This document shows positions 42,809 through 51,626 of a DNA stretch of 64,000 nucleotides, in pieces; the stretch's first letter is position 1; the number at the start of each line of letters is the position of its first letter. Under the pieces are notes generated by a model. That model ran no database searches. It was given only the letters and a program-made list of their open reading frames with translations, and was not told the DNA's origin. Source of the DNA: Pseudopedobacter sp038243635 (GTDB lineage: Bacteria > Bacteroidota > Bacteroidia > Sphingobacteriales > Sphingobacteriaceae); NCBI GenBank assembly GCA_038243635.1, contig JBBSQW010000009.1, forward strand, positions 62,001 through 126,000. The letters are read 5' to 3'. The translations under genes were made by a program, and so were the position numbers.

Positions 42809-42886
42809 GCATCAGGGATTGAAGTGACATCCTTTTATTCGCTTCTTCAGCGGATAAAAGATAAAGCGGAAAGCCCGCCTGGATGC
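42809..42886 (+). ncRNA. Candidate structured RNA upstream of the fasciclin gene
   Basis: An outer stem pairs GCATC-AGG (42809-42816) with CCTGGATGC (42878-42886). An inner stem pairs ATCCTTTTATTCGC (about 42829-42842) with GCGGATAAAAGAT (42850-42862). Unpaired GAAGTGAC and AAAGCGGAAAGC segments flank the inner stem. I recall this CATCCTTTT...AAAAGAT...AGCGGAAAGC pattern from intergenic regions of many Bacteroidetes; it may correspond to a catalogued motif such as Flavo-1, which I cannot confirm. It lies 90 bases upstream of the fasciclin gene. Strand is tentative. The rest of 42581-42978 shows no gene. Confidence 0.5.
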
Positions 42887-42978
42887 CCAAAATCACCTTT
42901 TCTGAAATATTTTCAATCTTCAAGATCTGTCTAACATAAATTTTCTCCGTTAATCATCCCAAATAAAGATAAACACAT

Positions 42979-43530
42979 ATGAAAAAATTATTTCTAGTAG
43001 CATTTGCCTTAGTAGCTATCGCATTTGCACCTCAAGCTTTCGCACAAAAAGACCCAATGGTTGGCGGCGCAGCAATGTACAACACAAAAGATATTGTTAA
43101 CAATGCGGTAAATTCAAAAGATCACACAACTTTAGTTGCAGCAGTAAAAGCAGCTGGTTTGGTTGAAACTTTAAAAAGCGATGGACCTTTCACGGTTTTT
43201 GCACCAACTAACGCAGCATTTGACAAATTACCAGAAGGTACAGTTGCAACTTTGGTTAAACCAGAAAACAAAGCAATGTTGACCAAAATTTTAACTTACC
43301 ACGTCTTGTCGGATAAATACAGTGCAGCTGATATTATGGCTGCCATTAAAAAAGGTGACGGTAAAGCAACTTTTACTACAGTACAAGGCGAAAAGCTTTA
43401 CGCTTCTATGGATGGTAAAAAAGTTAAATTATGGGATGCAAAAGGTGGTGCGTCTTACGTAACCATTGCTGATGTAAACCAAAAGAATGGTGTTATCCAC
43501 GTAATTGACATGGTGTTAATGCCAAAATAA
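42979..43530 (+). CDS. Fasciclin (FAS1) domain protein, exported
   Basis: A 183-residue periplasmic or surface adhesion-type protein. Signal peptide ends at PQAFAQ (residue 22). One FAS1 domain follows, with H1 KAAGLVETLKSDGPFTVFAP-TNAAF near residues 57-81 and the H2-like HVIDMVLMP end; the TYHVL segment is also typical. Closest in layout to single-domain bacterial FAS1 proteins. No operon partner. A strong terminator follows. Confidence 0.92.
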   Translation: MKKLFLVAFALVAIAFAPQAFAQKDPMVGGAAMYNTKDIVNNAVNSKDHTTLVAAVKAAGLVETLKSDGPFTVFAPTNAAFDKLPEGTVATLVKPENKAMLTKILTYHVLSDKYSAADIMAAIKKGDGKATFTTVQGEKLYASMDGKKVKLWDAKGGASYVTIADVNQKNGVIHVIDMVLMPK

Positions 43531-43603
43531 GGTTTTTGATTAGTTTTAAAAGTTCATTGAGTTCATTAGACTTGTAAACCTTAAAACGAATTCACTAGGT
43601 TAT

Positions 43604-43642
43604 AAAAAAGGCCGATTCCTTAATAGGAAATCGGCCTTTTTT
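43604..43642. terminator. Bidirectional terminator between fasciclin and aminopeptidase genes
   Basis: A stem of about 17 bases pairs AAAAAAGGCCGATTCCT (43604-43620) with AGGAAATCGGCCTTTTTT (43625-43642) with one bulged base. Both strands end in T runs, so it serves both convergent genes. Confidence 0.9.
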
Positions 43643-43656
43643 AGTTAAAGAGCTTT

Positions 43657-46170
43657 CTACAATTTACTCACCACGTCAATGGTTTTTTGAACTGCCTTTA
43701 TCTGTGCTTCAAAATTGGCTTTTTGTGTTGCTGTCGCTTTATCTCTATCGTCTTGTTTAGCTAATAAAACGTTGTTTAACATCACGTTCACATATTTATG
43801 TATGCTGTATTTCGTAAATTTTTCTGACATGGTTTGTAATTCATCCAAACCTTGTTGTAAGTGATTAATATCCCTTACATTCATTAGAATACTCGCCAAA
43901 CCAGGAATCATATCAAACTGGCTTTGTGTACCTGCATCTATAAACGAGCTATAAACAAAAGGAAACTCTGCATCTCCACCTTCCACACCATAAATATTCA
44001 CTATTGACGCTACTAATGGTCCTTTGCTATCTTTCTGTAAATCATTTGCCAAAAGTTTTGCTTGCGAAATATCAATTGCCGCAATTGCATTTAATGCCGC
44101 GGCATCAATTGCATACGAAGGATTTTTTAATGCCTCCATAAATAAGGGCATATACGTTTTATCCTGCAAATTAGCCAAAGACTCAATCGCTGCCGCTCTT
44201 ACCAAAGTGCTAGCGTCTGTTTTTGAAATATTAATGATTGCAGGCAAAATCAATTTTCTGACTTCCTCATTTTCTAATTTCAAATTATTGATGGCTTCTA
44301 CTCTTAATCCTAAATATGGATCCTTTAGAGCTGCAATTAAAATTTCTTGGGCTGGTTTCTCTTTTAGTTTTTTTGTTGCAGCTTCTATTGCTTCTAACCG
44401 ATCAACATATAATGGTGCGTTTTTGTATTGAAAAGCAAACTCCTCCAAACTTTTCTCATCCTTTTTATCAACCAACAAAATTTTATCTGCGTCTACATTT
44501 ACCAAATTAGGCTTGCTGTTTAGCTTAAAGCTGATGGAGTCTGTGCGATTAGTCATCCAATAATTATGACTTATTTTTTTCCCTTCTTCGTAAACATCAA
44601 TTTTCATGGGAAGCGTAAAAACATTTCCTTCTTGGGTTTGTGCTAAATAAACGGTTTGCGTTTTGCTCGTCGCATCCCATTTATAGCTAATATTTAACTC
44701 GGGATGGCCTGCACCAAAATACCACTGATTAAAAAACCAATTTAAATCTCTACCACTTATTTGTTCAAATGCCAAACGTAACTGATGTGCTTCGCCGTTA
44801 CCCAATGCGTTTGTTTTTAAGTAAAGATTTAAACCTTTAAAAAAAGCATCTTCTCCCAAATAATTCCGCAACATGTTTAAAATGCGACCCCCTTTTTGGT
44901 AAGTCACTACATCAAACATATCTTCCTTGTCCTCGTAATTGAAGCGCACCAAATGTTTGCTTTTAGCATCTGGAGATAATAGATACGACTGCATAGATTC
45001 ATAATTATGTGCATCTCCAGCATCCTGACTTTTAGAATGTTCTGCCCAAAGTGTTTCACTAAAATCAGCAAAAGACTCATTTACTGACAAATTACTCCAG
45101 CTTTCTGCAGTCACATAATCCCCAAACCATTGGTGAAAAAGCTCATGAGCAATGGTTTCTTCGCCATTGCTTCCATCCAATAATTCTCTTTTTGTTTGTT
45201 GCACATAAGCACCATGTAAAGTTGCGGTGGTATTTTCCATGGCACCACTTACATAATCTCGTACTACAATTTGTGCGTATTTATTCCATGGATATTCTAT
45301 TCCTAATTTCTTTGCGAAAAAATCGATCATCGCTGGGGTTTTACCAAAAATATCTTTTGCGTAAGGTGCATAAGCTGGCTCCAAATAATAATCCACCGGA
45401 ATATTTTTATACTTATCGTGATAAACTTTAAAATCGCCAACGGCCATCATAAAAAGATACGGCGAATGCGGTTGATCCATTTTCCAAATATCAGTTCGTG
45501 TGCCATCAGCGTTTTTCTTTTGGTTAATTAAAGCTCCGTTTGAGAGTGTCACGTATTTATCGAGCACCGTCATGCTGATTTCTTGTGTTGTTTTTTGATT
45601 GGTTTTATCAATAGTTGGGAACCAAACTGACGAACCTTCTGTTTCTCCTTGCGTCCATATTTGTATGGGTTTACCTTTTACAGTACTATCCGGATTAATA
45701 AAGTACAAGCCTTTTGCATCTGTTATCGCAGCGCTTCCTTTAACCTTAAACTCGTTGGGTTTTGCGGTGTAAGCGATATAAATGGTGTAATTTTCTGATG
45801 ATTTATAAATTCTACCTAGGTCAATCTTCAGCTCTAAGCTATCGTATTTATATTTTAGCGGACTGCTAATATTTCCGTTTACTACAGACACATTTTTAAT
45901 ATCCATCCCTTTCGCATCCAAGGTTAATGAATCTGTTGCGTAAAAATGAGGTTTTAGGGTTATCCACGCTTTGCCATATAAGTAGGCTTTTTTATAATCA
46001 AATTTTACGTCCAACTTGGTATTTATCAAATCGTTGATTTTTTCTGGCGTTGCCCTATAAATAGCTGAGGATTTTTGTGCGCTATCGGCGGCCAGTTCTT
46101 GACCTTGAGTAGAAATAACAAAGGCTGTTAGCGATATGATTGCAAGTAAAAAAGTTTTTAATTTAAGCAT
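43657..46170 (-). CDS. M1 family zinc aminopeptidase with HEAT-like C-terminus
   Basis: Exported aminopeptidase removing N-terminal residues. A signal peptide (LLAIISLTAFVISTQG) is followed by the substrate motif GAMEN at 309-313 and the zinc site H342-ELF-H346 with E365 in NESFADF, so catalysis looks intact. The C-terminal part (residues about 570-837) is alpha-helical with HEAT-type repeats (ILIAALKDPYLGLRVEAINNL). The 837 residues are normal for Bacteroidetes M1 enzymes. It is monocistronic and shares a terminator with the fasciclin gene. It probably acts in the periplasm. Confidence 0.94.
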   Translation of the reverse strand: MLKLKTFLLAIISLTAFVISTQGQELAADSAQKSSAIYRATPEKINDLINTKLDVKFDYKKAYLYGKAWITLKPHFYATDSLTLDAKGMDIKNVSVVNGNISSPLKYKYDSLELKIDLGRIYKSSENYTIYIAYTAKPNEFKVKGSAAITDAKGLYFINPDSTVKGKPIQIWTQGETEGSSVWFPTIDKTNQKTTQEISMTVLDKYVTLSNGALINQKKNADGTRTDIWKMDQPHSPYLFMMAVGDFKVYHDKYKNIPVDYYLEPAYAPYAKDIFGKTPAMIDFFAKKLGIEYPWNKYAQIVVRDYVSGAMENTTATLHGAYVQQTKRELLDGSNGEETIAHELFHQWFGDYVTAESWSNLSVNESFADFSETLWAEHSKSQDAGDAHNYESMQSYLLSPDAKSKHLVRFNYEDKEDMFDVVTYQKGGRILNMLRNYLGEDAFFKGLNLYLKTNALGNGEAHQLRLAFEQISGRDLNWFFNQWYFGAGHPELNISYKWDATSKTQTVYLAQTQEGNVFTLPMKIDVYEEGKKISHNYWMTNRTDSISFKLNSKPNLVNVDADKILLVDKKDEKSLEEFAFQYKNAPLYVDRLEAIEAATKKLKEKPAQEILIAALKDPYLGLRVEAINNLKLENEEVRKLILPAIINISKTDASTLVRAAAIESLANLQDKTYMPLFMEALKNPSYAIDAAALNAIAAIDISQAKLLANDLQKDSKGPLVASIVNIYGVEGGDAEFPFVYSSFIDAGTQSQFDMIPGLASILMNVRDINHLQQGLDELQTMSEKFTKYSIHKYVNVMLNNVLLAKQDDRDKATATQKANFEAQIKAVQKTIDVVSKL

Positions 46171-46413
46171 CTTGGTTGTTTGATGATGTGTTTTATTTAA
46201 TTTCTATCGACGAAAATTAGTCCGATGACATTTATTGGTCCAATTTAAATATATAATTGCAATTGCCTTTTAAAATTTCTGATACAAATAGTCAGTTTTC
46301 TGCATTTTAATAAACGTTGAAGTAATATTCCTATAACGCTATTAATACTAAATCATTCTTTTGGCTCGCTCATTCAGCTTAATAAAAAACTAAAATTCTA
46401 TAAAAGAGTGTTC

Positions 46414-46604
46414 AGTACATGACAAAAAAATAAAACCACATAGCAACATAGCGTAAATGCTATTAGCAGGAGACAAACAACAAATAGATTTTTGGCATAT
46501 AGCCCTATATGTGGTTATCGTAATGTCCTTGGGCATCTTAAAAATTCTCGCGTTCACGTAAAAAAAGCTATGTAGCTATGTAGCTTAAAAAAATGTCATG
46601 TACT
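46414..46604. repeat. MITE-like inverted repeat element upstream of the Nudix regulator
   Basis: The left end (46414-46453, starting AGTACATGAC and containing CACATAGCAACATAG) is nearly the reverse complement of the right end (46567-46604, containing CTATGTAGCTATGTAG and ending GTCATGTACT). The core of about 110 bases has no reading frame of note. It looks like a short non-autonomous mobile or REP-type element. The rest of 46171-46684 has no gene. Confidence 0.6.
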
Positions 46605-46684
46605 AAAAGATAGTGCTAAGAAAAAATCTACTTAATTTTTAATTGTCAAACTTACACTTATATTTACTTAACTAGTTTAAAAAA

Positions 46685-47380
46685 ATGCCTCAACCATCGA
46701 AATATATAAAACCATTGATAGCTGTTGATTGCCTTATTTTTGGTTTTGATAATCAAACACTTAAAGTATTGTTAATTAAAAGAAAACTCCAACCCTACCA
46801 AAATGAGTGGAGTTTAATGGGCGGTTATTTAGAGGGCGAAGAATCTGCAGATGAAGCTGCGTCCAGAGTTTTAAAAGAGCTTACTGGCCGAGAAGGGATT
46901 TTTATGGAGCAGATAAAAACCTTCAGTAAGTTTGATCGCGACCCTACAGAGCGCACCATTAGCGTCGTTTATTCAAGTTTAATTGATGTAACAAAGTTTG
47001 AAACACAATTAAACCACAGCTATGAAGCGCATTGGTTTAAACTTTCTGAGGTGCCAAAACTGATTTTTGACCATACAGAAATGATTTCTTCTGGTAGAGA
47101 TTACTTAAAGAAAAAAGCCGCCTTACAACCTATTTTATTTGAGCTCTTGGCGGATAAATTTACAATCCCGCAATTACAGCAACTATACGAGGAAGTATTT
47201 GAAACCCAATTGGACAAAAGAAACTTTAGCCGCAAACTGCTAGGAAGTACGCTTTTGAAGAAACTTGACGAGAAAGATAAATCAGGTTCAAAAAAAGGTG
47301 CTTTTTACTATCAATTAGACCAACAGATTAATCATTATAATTTTAACGTACTATTAAACTTGGCTTATAGTGAGCTCTGA
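46685..47380 (+). CDS. NrtR/AraR-type Nudix transcription regulator
   Basis: A 231-residue protein with an N-terminal Nudix fold (residues about 8-145) and a C-terminal winged helix (about 150-231, LFELLADKFTIPQLQQLYEEVF). The Nudix box has G47, E53, R61 and E65, but V62 and L66 replace the glutamates expected in REUxEExGU, so hydrolysis is unlikely and a ligand-sensing role fits. Related Bacteroidetes regulators (AraR) control arabinose genes; here the next gene, 10 bases away, is a broken araB. Its native target therefore appears to have been the arabinose pathway. Confidence 0.83.
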   Translation: MPQPSKYIKPLIAVDCLIFGFDNQTLKVLLIKRKLQPYQNEWSLMGGYLEGEESADEAASRVLKELTGREGIFMEQIKTFSKFDRDPTERTISVVYSSLIDVTKFETQLNHSYEAHWFKLSEVPKLIFDHTEMISSGRDYLKKKAALQPILFELLADKFTIPQLQQLYEEVFETQLDKRNFSRKLLGSTLLKKLDEKDKSGSKKGAFYYQLDQQINHYNFNVLLNLAYSEL

Positions 47381-47390
47381 AAATCAACAA

Positions 47391-48746
47391 ATGGCAAAAC
47401 AAAATTATGTTATCGGCGTAGATTACGGAACAGATTCGGTACTCTGTAATTGTTGATACCGCAAACGGGAATGAAATTTCATCCGCAGTATTTCACTATC
47501 CTCGCTGGAAAGCGGGCAAGTACTGCGATGCTTCCCAAAGTCAGTTTCGACAACATCCGCTTGATTATAGCGAAGGTTTAATCGAAACCATCAAACGGGC
47601 AATTACAAAAGCAGACGCCGCTGTAGCAAAAAATATTTTAGCAATTTCTATAGATACCACAGGTTTTACACCTGTTGCTGTGAATCAGCAGGGCATTCCG
47701 TTGGCTTTATTACCAGAATTTGCGGAGAACCCAAATGCCATGTTTGTGCTTTGGAAAGACCATACCGGTGTTGGTGAAGCCGCAGAGATCAACCAACACG
47801 CTACAAAATTTACAACTAATTATTTAAAATATTGTGGCGGCATTTATTCATCAGAATGGTTTTGGGCAAAATTTCTTCATATTTTAAGAGCTGACGAAAA
47901 AGTTGCGTCTAGCACCTACGCTTGGGTAGAGCATTGTGATTGGATACCATTTTTATTAACTGGTGGCACAAACGCAAAAGATATTAAAGCCAGCAGATGT
48001 GCCGCAGGGCATAAAGCACTTTGGGCAGAAGAATTTGGTGGTTTACCACCCGAACATTTCTTCACTTCATTGGATCCAATTTTAGCTGGTTACAGAGACC
48101 AGCTTTTTAAAGAAACTTACACAGCTGACCAAAGAGCTGGAAACCTATCCGCAGAGTGGGCGGATAAATTAGGTTTAAGTACCGATGTTGTAATTGGAGT
48201 TGGTGCTTTTGATGCACATTTTGGTGCAGTGGGTGGCCAAATTGAACCTTATTATTTGAGTAAAGTAATGGGAACTTCTACCTGTGATATTTTGGTTGCA
48301 CCAAATAAAGATATGCATGGCAAATTAGTAGCTGGTATTTGCGGCCAAGTAAATGGTTCAGTAATCCCAGGAATGGCCGGTTTAGAAGCTGGTCAATCCG
48401 CTTTTGGTGATGCTTACGCTTGGTACAAAAACCTACTATTATGGCCCATCAGAAACTTCCTAACAGAAAATAAAAGCCCAGAAACTGAAGCTTTGCTTTC
48501 AACAATTGAAGAACCATTGATTCCCCTCCTCAGCAAAAAAGCGAACCAATTAGCACTTTCAGAAAACGATGAATTTGCCATTGATTGGTTAAACGGCAGA
48601 CGAACGCCAAACGCCAACCAAACATTGAAAGGCGCATTCTTCGGGTGGATTTAGGTACCGATGCCGTTAAAATATTTAAAGCTTTGGTAGAAGCAACCTG
48701 TTTCGGTGCCAAAAACATTGTTGATCAATTTGTTAATTGCTTATAA
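47391..48746 (+). pseudogene. araB: Ribulokinase, broken by two frameshifts and truncated
   Basis: FGGY-family sugar kinase. The frame starts MAKQNYVIGVDYGTDSV, is lost at about 47442 (consistent with a 2-base deletion), and then reads SVIVDTANGNEISSAVFHY onward to GAFFG. A second shift at about 48646 (1 base lost) leads to DLGTDAVKIFKALVEATCFG. It then ends early at DQFVNCL-stop (48744-48746), lacking about 100 C-terminal residues of a normal ribulokinase (GGVAKKSPF-type region). The central part (47680-48654) is open and retains kinase motifs. No araA or araD is nearby. The frameshifts could be sequence errors, but the missing C-terminus argues for decay. Confidence 0.85.
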
Positions 48747-48769
48747 ATAAGGATTAATTTGTTGATGAG

Positions 48770-48801
48770 AGCTCCTCGATTGTTAATTGGGGAGCTTTTT
48801 A
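48770..48801 (+). terminator. Terminator after araB
   Basis: AGCTCC (48770-48775) pairs with GGAGCT (48791-48796) with a 15-base loop and a following T run. Confidence 0.6.
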
Positions 48802-48886
48802 TTTTATAATGTATGAGTATAGACTAAATGGATTAACAATTCGAAAACTTATTTATATCTTAGGCTTACGAAATAATTAACAATCT

Positions 48887-49144
48887 ATGAGCATATTACT
48901 GTTCTTTCTAGGCTTAAGTTTTATTCTAATTAATATAAGCTTAAACTTCACGAAATTAACTAAAATTATGTCTTACTGCTACCACAACAATTCTTTAAAC
49001 AGTTACTGGAGGTTGTTTCATGAAGGTTGTTTTAATAAAAGAAGAATTCTAATTTCATGAGTTAGCACTTTAGTCGCATCTCTTATTTTTATATTTATGT
49101 TGCCGGTTATTTATGCGAAAAATGCATCTATTAACCAAAAGTAA
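48887..49144 (+). pseudogene. Small membrane protein interrupted by an in-frame TGA
   Basis: The frame opens with MSILLFFLGLSFILINISL, a membrane helix, runs to residue 57, meets TGA at 49058-49060, and continues in the same frame with VSTLVASLIFIFMLPVIYA, a second helix, to a TAA at 49142-49144. The two-helix plan suggests an original 85-residue protein now split by a nonsense codon. Readthrough is possible but there is no evidence for it. No family recognised. 49145-49312 shows no gene. Confidence 0.4.
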
Positions 49145-49312
49145 GAATTGTTTTATACCAATTGATTTCAAGCTTCTGGAGCTTAATGCTATGAGCCATA
49201 TCTACTTATTCCCGTTGACTCGTTTCTAAACCAGTGATATTTACCTTACCTCTTTTGATTAAATTCCCAAAATACACACATCTCAAAATACTAACTTCAC
49301 AAAACACCAAAA

Positions 49313-49343
49313 TTTGTTTCCTAATAGAAAACTTTTAACTTTG
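49313..49343 (+). promoter_or_regulatory. Promoter of the higBA toxin-antitoxin operon
   Basis: TTTG (49313-49316), 19 bases, TAACTTTG (49336-49343): an exact match to the Bacteroidetes TTTG-N17..23-TAnnTTTG consensus. Transcription would begin near 49350. Confidence 0.8.
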
Positions 49344-49359
49344 TTCACTATAAGTAAAC
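49343..49359. promoter_or_regulatory. Candidate HigA operator
   Basis: GTTCACT-ATA-AGTAAAC is a near-perfect palindrome (6 of 7 arm bases pair), centred on the expected transcription start. Autoregulation by the antitoxin is typical for HigBA; binding here is inferred. Confidence 0.55.
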
Positions 49360-49364
49360 TATGA

Positions 49365-49673
49365 ATGTTTAATATCATCAATCGAAAAACTTTATTGGCG
49401 TATTCGCGATAATATCCAAAAGCAAAGAATGCACTGTTCGAATGGTATTATGAGTTTTTAAATTCAGATTTCAAGAATTTCCAAGAACTAAAAGCAGTTC
49501 ATAAAAATGCAAGTTTAGTTGGTGATGACCGAGTGGTAATTAATGTCATGGGAAACAATTATAGACTGGTAATTAGAATCGTTTTTGTTTATAAAGTAAT
49601 TCAAATTAAATGGTTCGGCACTCATAACGAGTATGATAAAATTGATGTAACAACAATAAAATTTAAAAATTAG
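49365..49673 (+). pseudogene. higB: HigB-type mRNA interferase toxin with an early stop codon
   Basis: The frame from the ATG at 49365 reads MFNIINRKTLLAYSR, then TAA at 49410-49412, then YPKAKNALFEWYYEFLNSDF and so on to IKFKN-stop. The later part has the HigB family pattern: NASLVGDDRVVINVMGNNYRL and FGTHNEYDKIDV. The stop replaces an expected charged codon within an otherwise intact protein of 102 residues. No good in-frame start lies after the stop. The toxin should therefore be inactive unless the stop is read through or a sequence error. It ends 2 bases before higA. Confidence 0.82.
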
Positions 49674-49675
49674 CT

Positions 49676-50032
49676 ATGAATCTACATATCTTAAAAACAG
49701 ACGAAGAATATCAAAAACTTTTAGGTTGGGTTGATGAGCAGTTTGATTTGAACGTTTCCCCGGAAAGTAAAGCGGGCGAGGATTTACAAGTAGCCTTGTT
49801 GTTGATTAAACAATTTGAAGATATACACTTCCCATTACCAAAGCCAGACCCTCTTTTAGCTATAAAACAAAAAATGGAAGATAAAGGACTTAAAAACAAA
49901 GACTTAACGGAGTGGATTGGTAGCAAGAGCTATGTATCGGCATTATTAAGTGGTAAAAAACCTTTAACTCTTAAAATTGCTAAACTACTTCATCAAAAAC
50001 TAGGGATTCCTGCCGAGGTACTTTTGGCTTAG
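49676..50032 (+). CDS. higA: HigA-type antitoxin (XRE family)
   Basis: A 118-residue antitoxin and DNA-binding repressor. The C-terminal half holds a helix-turn-helix: MEDKGLKNKDLTEWIGSKSYVSALLSG, with KKPLTLKIAKLLHQKLGIP. It has the HigA-type layout with an N-terminal helical half. It is in frame, intact and separated by only 2 bases from the defective higB. It may persist as an orphan regulator. Confidence 0.9.
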   Translation: MNLHILKTDEEYQKLLGWVDEQFDLNVSPESKAGEDLQVALLLIKQFEDIHFPLPKPDPLLAIKQKMEDKGLKNKDLTEWIGSKSYVSALLSGKKPLTLKIAKLLHQKLGIPAEVLLA

Positions 50033-50317
50033 ATTTAAAAAGTTTTACTAAAAAAATCGAGATCTAACCTACACTTGTTTTTAGGATTAGTGCAAGTCCT
50101 AGTAAAAAGATCCTGCGAGTAAACTTGACTTGTGCCTGATAAGATCTCCTAGTTTCTAAATTAACTCAGTACATTCTTTAAACGATCAAAAGTGCAAGTC
50201 TTGGACTTTTCTTCCTCACGCCATTCAGATTTCGCTGGGCGGCTAAGTTTAAAAGCCTAAAACCGCAAACCAAATATTTTTACCTATTTTACCTTTTCTT
50301 AAATAGTCGAAAAGTAA

Positions 50318-50890
50318 ATGGAATTCATAAAAAGTTATTTAGCTATTCTCTTCTCGTTCTCTTTGGCCGTTTCTTGTGGTTCTAAAGCAAATGATGATAA
50401 GGTATATCTGCAAGACTCTTCCATAAAGCAATTAAACAATAAACACGTTACCGATACTATAACTAAAGATACATTAACAGATATAAATCAATCTCGTTAC
50501 AGCCCTTCCAAAATTATTGCATATGCAAAAACCTTGATTGGTGTACCTTATAAGTATGGATCTGCTGATAAAAAAATTGGTTTCGACTGCTCTGGATTTA
50601 TAACCTCAGTATATCGCCATTTCAATATTTCGGTCCCCAGAAGTTCAGTAGATTTCACAAATTATGGTACAGCAATTCCAATTGAAGAATGCAAACCTGG
50701 AGATTTGATTTTGTTTACTGGCACCGATAATACTAAAAGAATTGTTGGACATATGGGCATTATTACACAAACCAAAGACACGATCAAATTTATCCATTCA
50801 ACCTCCGGCAAAGCTTATGGAGTCACGGTTACGCCATTGAATTCTCATTATCAAGGTAGGTTTGAGAAGATCATCCGAATGGGTAATTAG
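50318..50890 (+). CDS. NlpC/P60 family lipoprotein peptidase
   Basis: Predicted cell-wall endopeptidase of the C40 family on the periplasmic face of a membrane. Lipobox LAVSC gives C20 as the lipidated residue. The catalytic triad is visible: C91 in IGFDCSGF, H145 in GHMGII and H160 in IHSTSGK as the polar third residue. The 190-residue length is normal. Monocistronic; the flanking gaps of about 280 bases (50033-50317 and 50891-51161) have no gene. Confidence 0.92.
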   Translation: MEFIKSYLAILFSFSLAVSCGSKANDDKVYLQDSSIKQLNNKHVTDTITKDTLTDINQSRYSPSKIIAYAKTLIGVPYKYGSADKKIGFDCSGFITSVYRHFNISVPRSSVDFTNYGTAIPIEECKPGDLILFTGTDNTKRIVGHMGIITQTKDTIKFIHSTSGKAYGVTVTPLNSHYQGRFEKIIRMGN

Positions 50891-51098
50891 TGCAATCCTA
50901 TGCTTATCAAAATGGCAAATTGCAAAAAAACCTGTTTAATCAATAACAGAAAATTATCCGCAGGCCAAAACTCCATCCCTTTTTCAGAATTATAAAAAAT
51001 GTAGCTTTAATTGTCGATTATAATCATTTATGAGGTTGTAAGTTAAGATCTTTTATAAACAGCACTAATTTGTGACTCGTAACTCAATCATTTTAATT

Positions 51099-51106
51099 TA
51101 TCTTTG
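51099..51106 (+). promoter_or_regulatory. Putative -7 promoter element (TATCTTTG) of the response regulator
   Basis: Matches TAnnTTTG 55 bases before the start codon. A TTTG at 51069-51072 lies 26 bases upstream, a little beyond the usual spacing. Confidence 0.45.
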
Positions 51107-51161
51107 CGTTTACGTATACTTACCCCGTATTTAGTATCAGAGCAGCTTAATATTTTTAAAC

Positions 51162-51626
51162 ATGTCAGAAAAAAAGATCACCATACTCTACGTAGATGAT
51201 GAAGAAAATAATCTCATCTCATTTAAAGCAAACTTTAGACTGAAATACAAGGTTTTTATTGCAATAAGTGGTGATGAAGCTTTAAAAATATTGGAGAAAA
51301 CTGCTGTAGATATCATCATTACCGATCAAAGGATGCCCCAGATGACAGGTGTACAGTTTCTAGAAAAAGTATTGGAGAAGTATCCTGATCCCATGCGACT
51401 TTTACTAACCGGCTATGCAGATATGAGTGCAGTGGTTGATGCTGTGAATAAAGGCAAAATATTTCATTACCTCACTAAGCCTTGGAACGAGGAAGAATTG
51501 GATATCAGTATTAAAAGGGCCTATGATGTTCTTCTAGAAAAAAGAGAACTAGAAATTATGAACGGAAAGCTTGCTACTTCAAATGATCAGTTGGAGTTTT
51601 TATTACGCCAACAATTATTGTCCTAA
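51162..51626 (+). CDS. Response regulator, receiver domain only with coiled tail
   Basis: A 154-residue CheY-type receiver. Phosphoacceptor D55 is in IIITDQRMPQMTG, with acidic residues at D12-D13 and the lysine in YLTKPW near residue 108. The tail (residues about 120-154) is a coiled coil. It closely resembles the receiver half of the hybrid protein at 52025 (both share the TDQRMP or CDQRMP and KPW signature and the order of surrounding residues). It is convergent with the gene at 51615 and overlaps its end by 12 bases, so the two transcripts are antisense over that stretch. Confidence 0.93.
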   Translation: MSEKKITILYVDDEENNLISFKANFRLKYKVFIAISGDEALKILEKTAVDIIITDQRMPQMTGVQFLEKVLEKYPDPMRLLLTGYADMSAVVDAVNKGKIFHYLTKPWNEEELDISIKRAYDVLLEKRELEIMNGKLATSNDQLEFLLRQQLLS

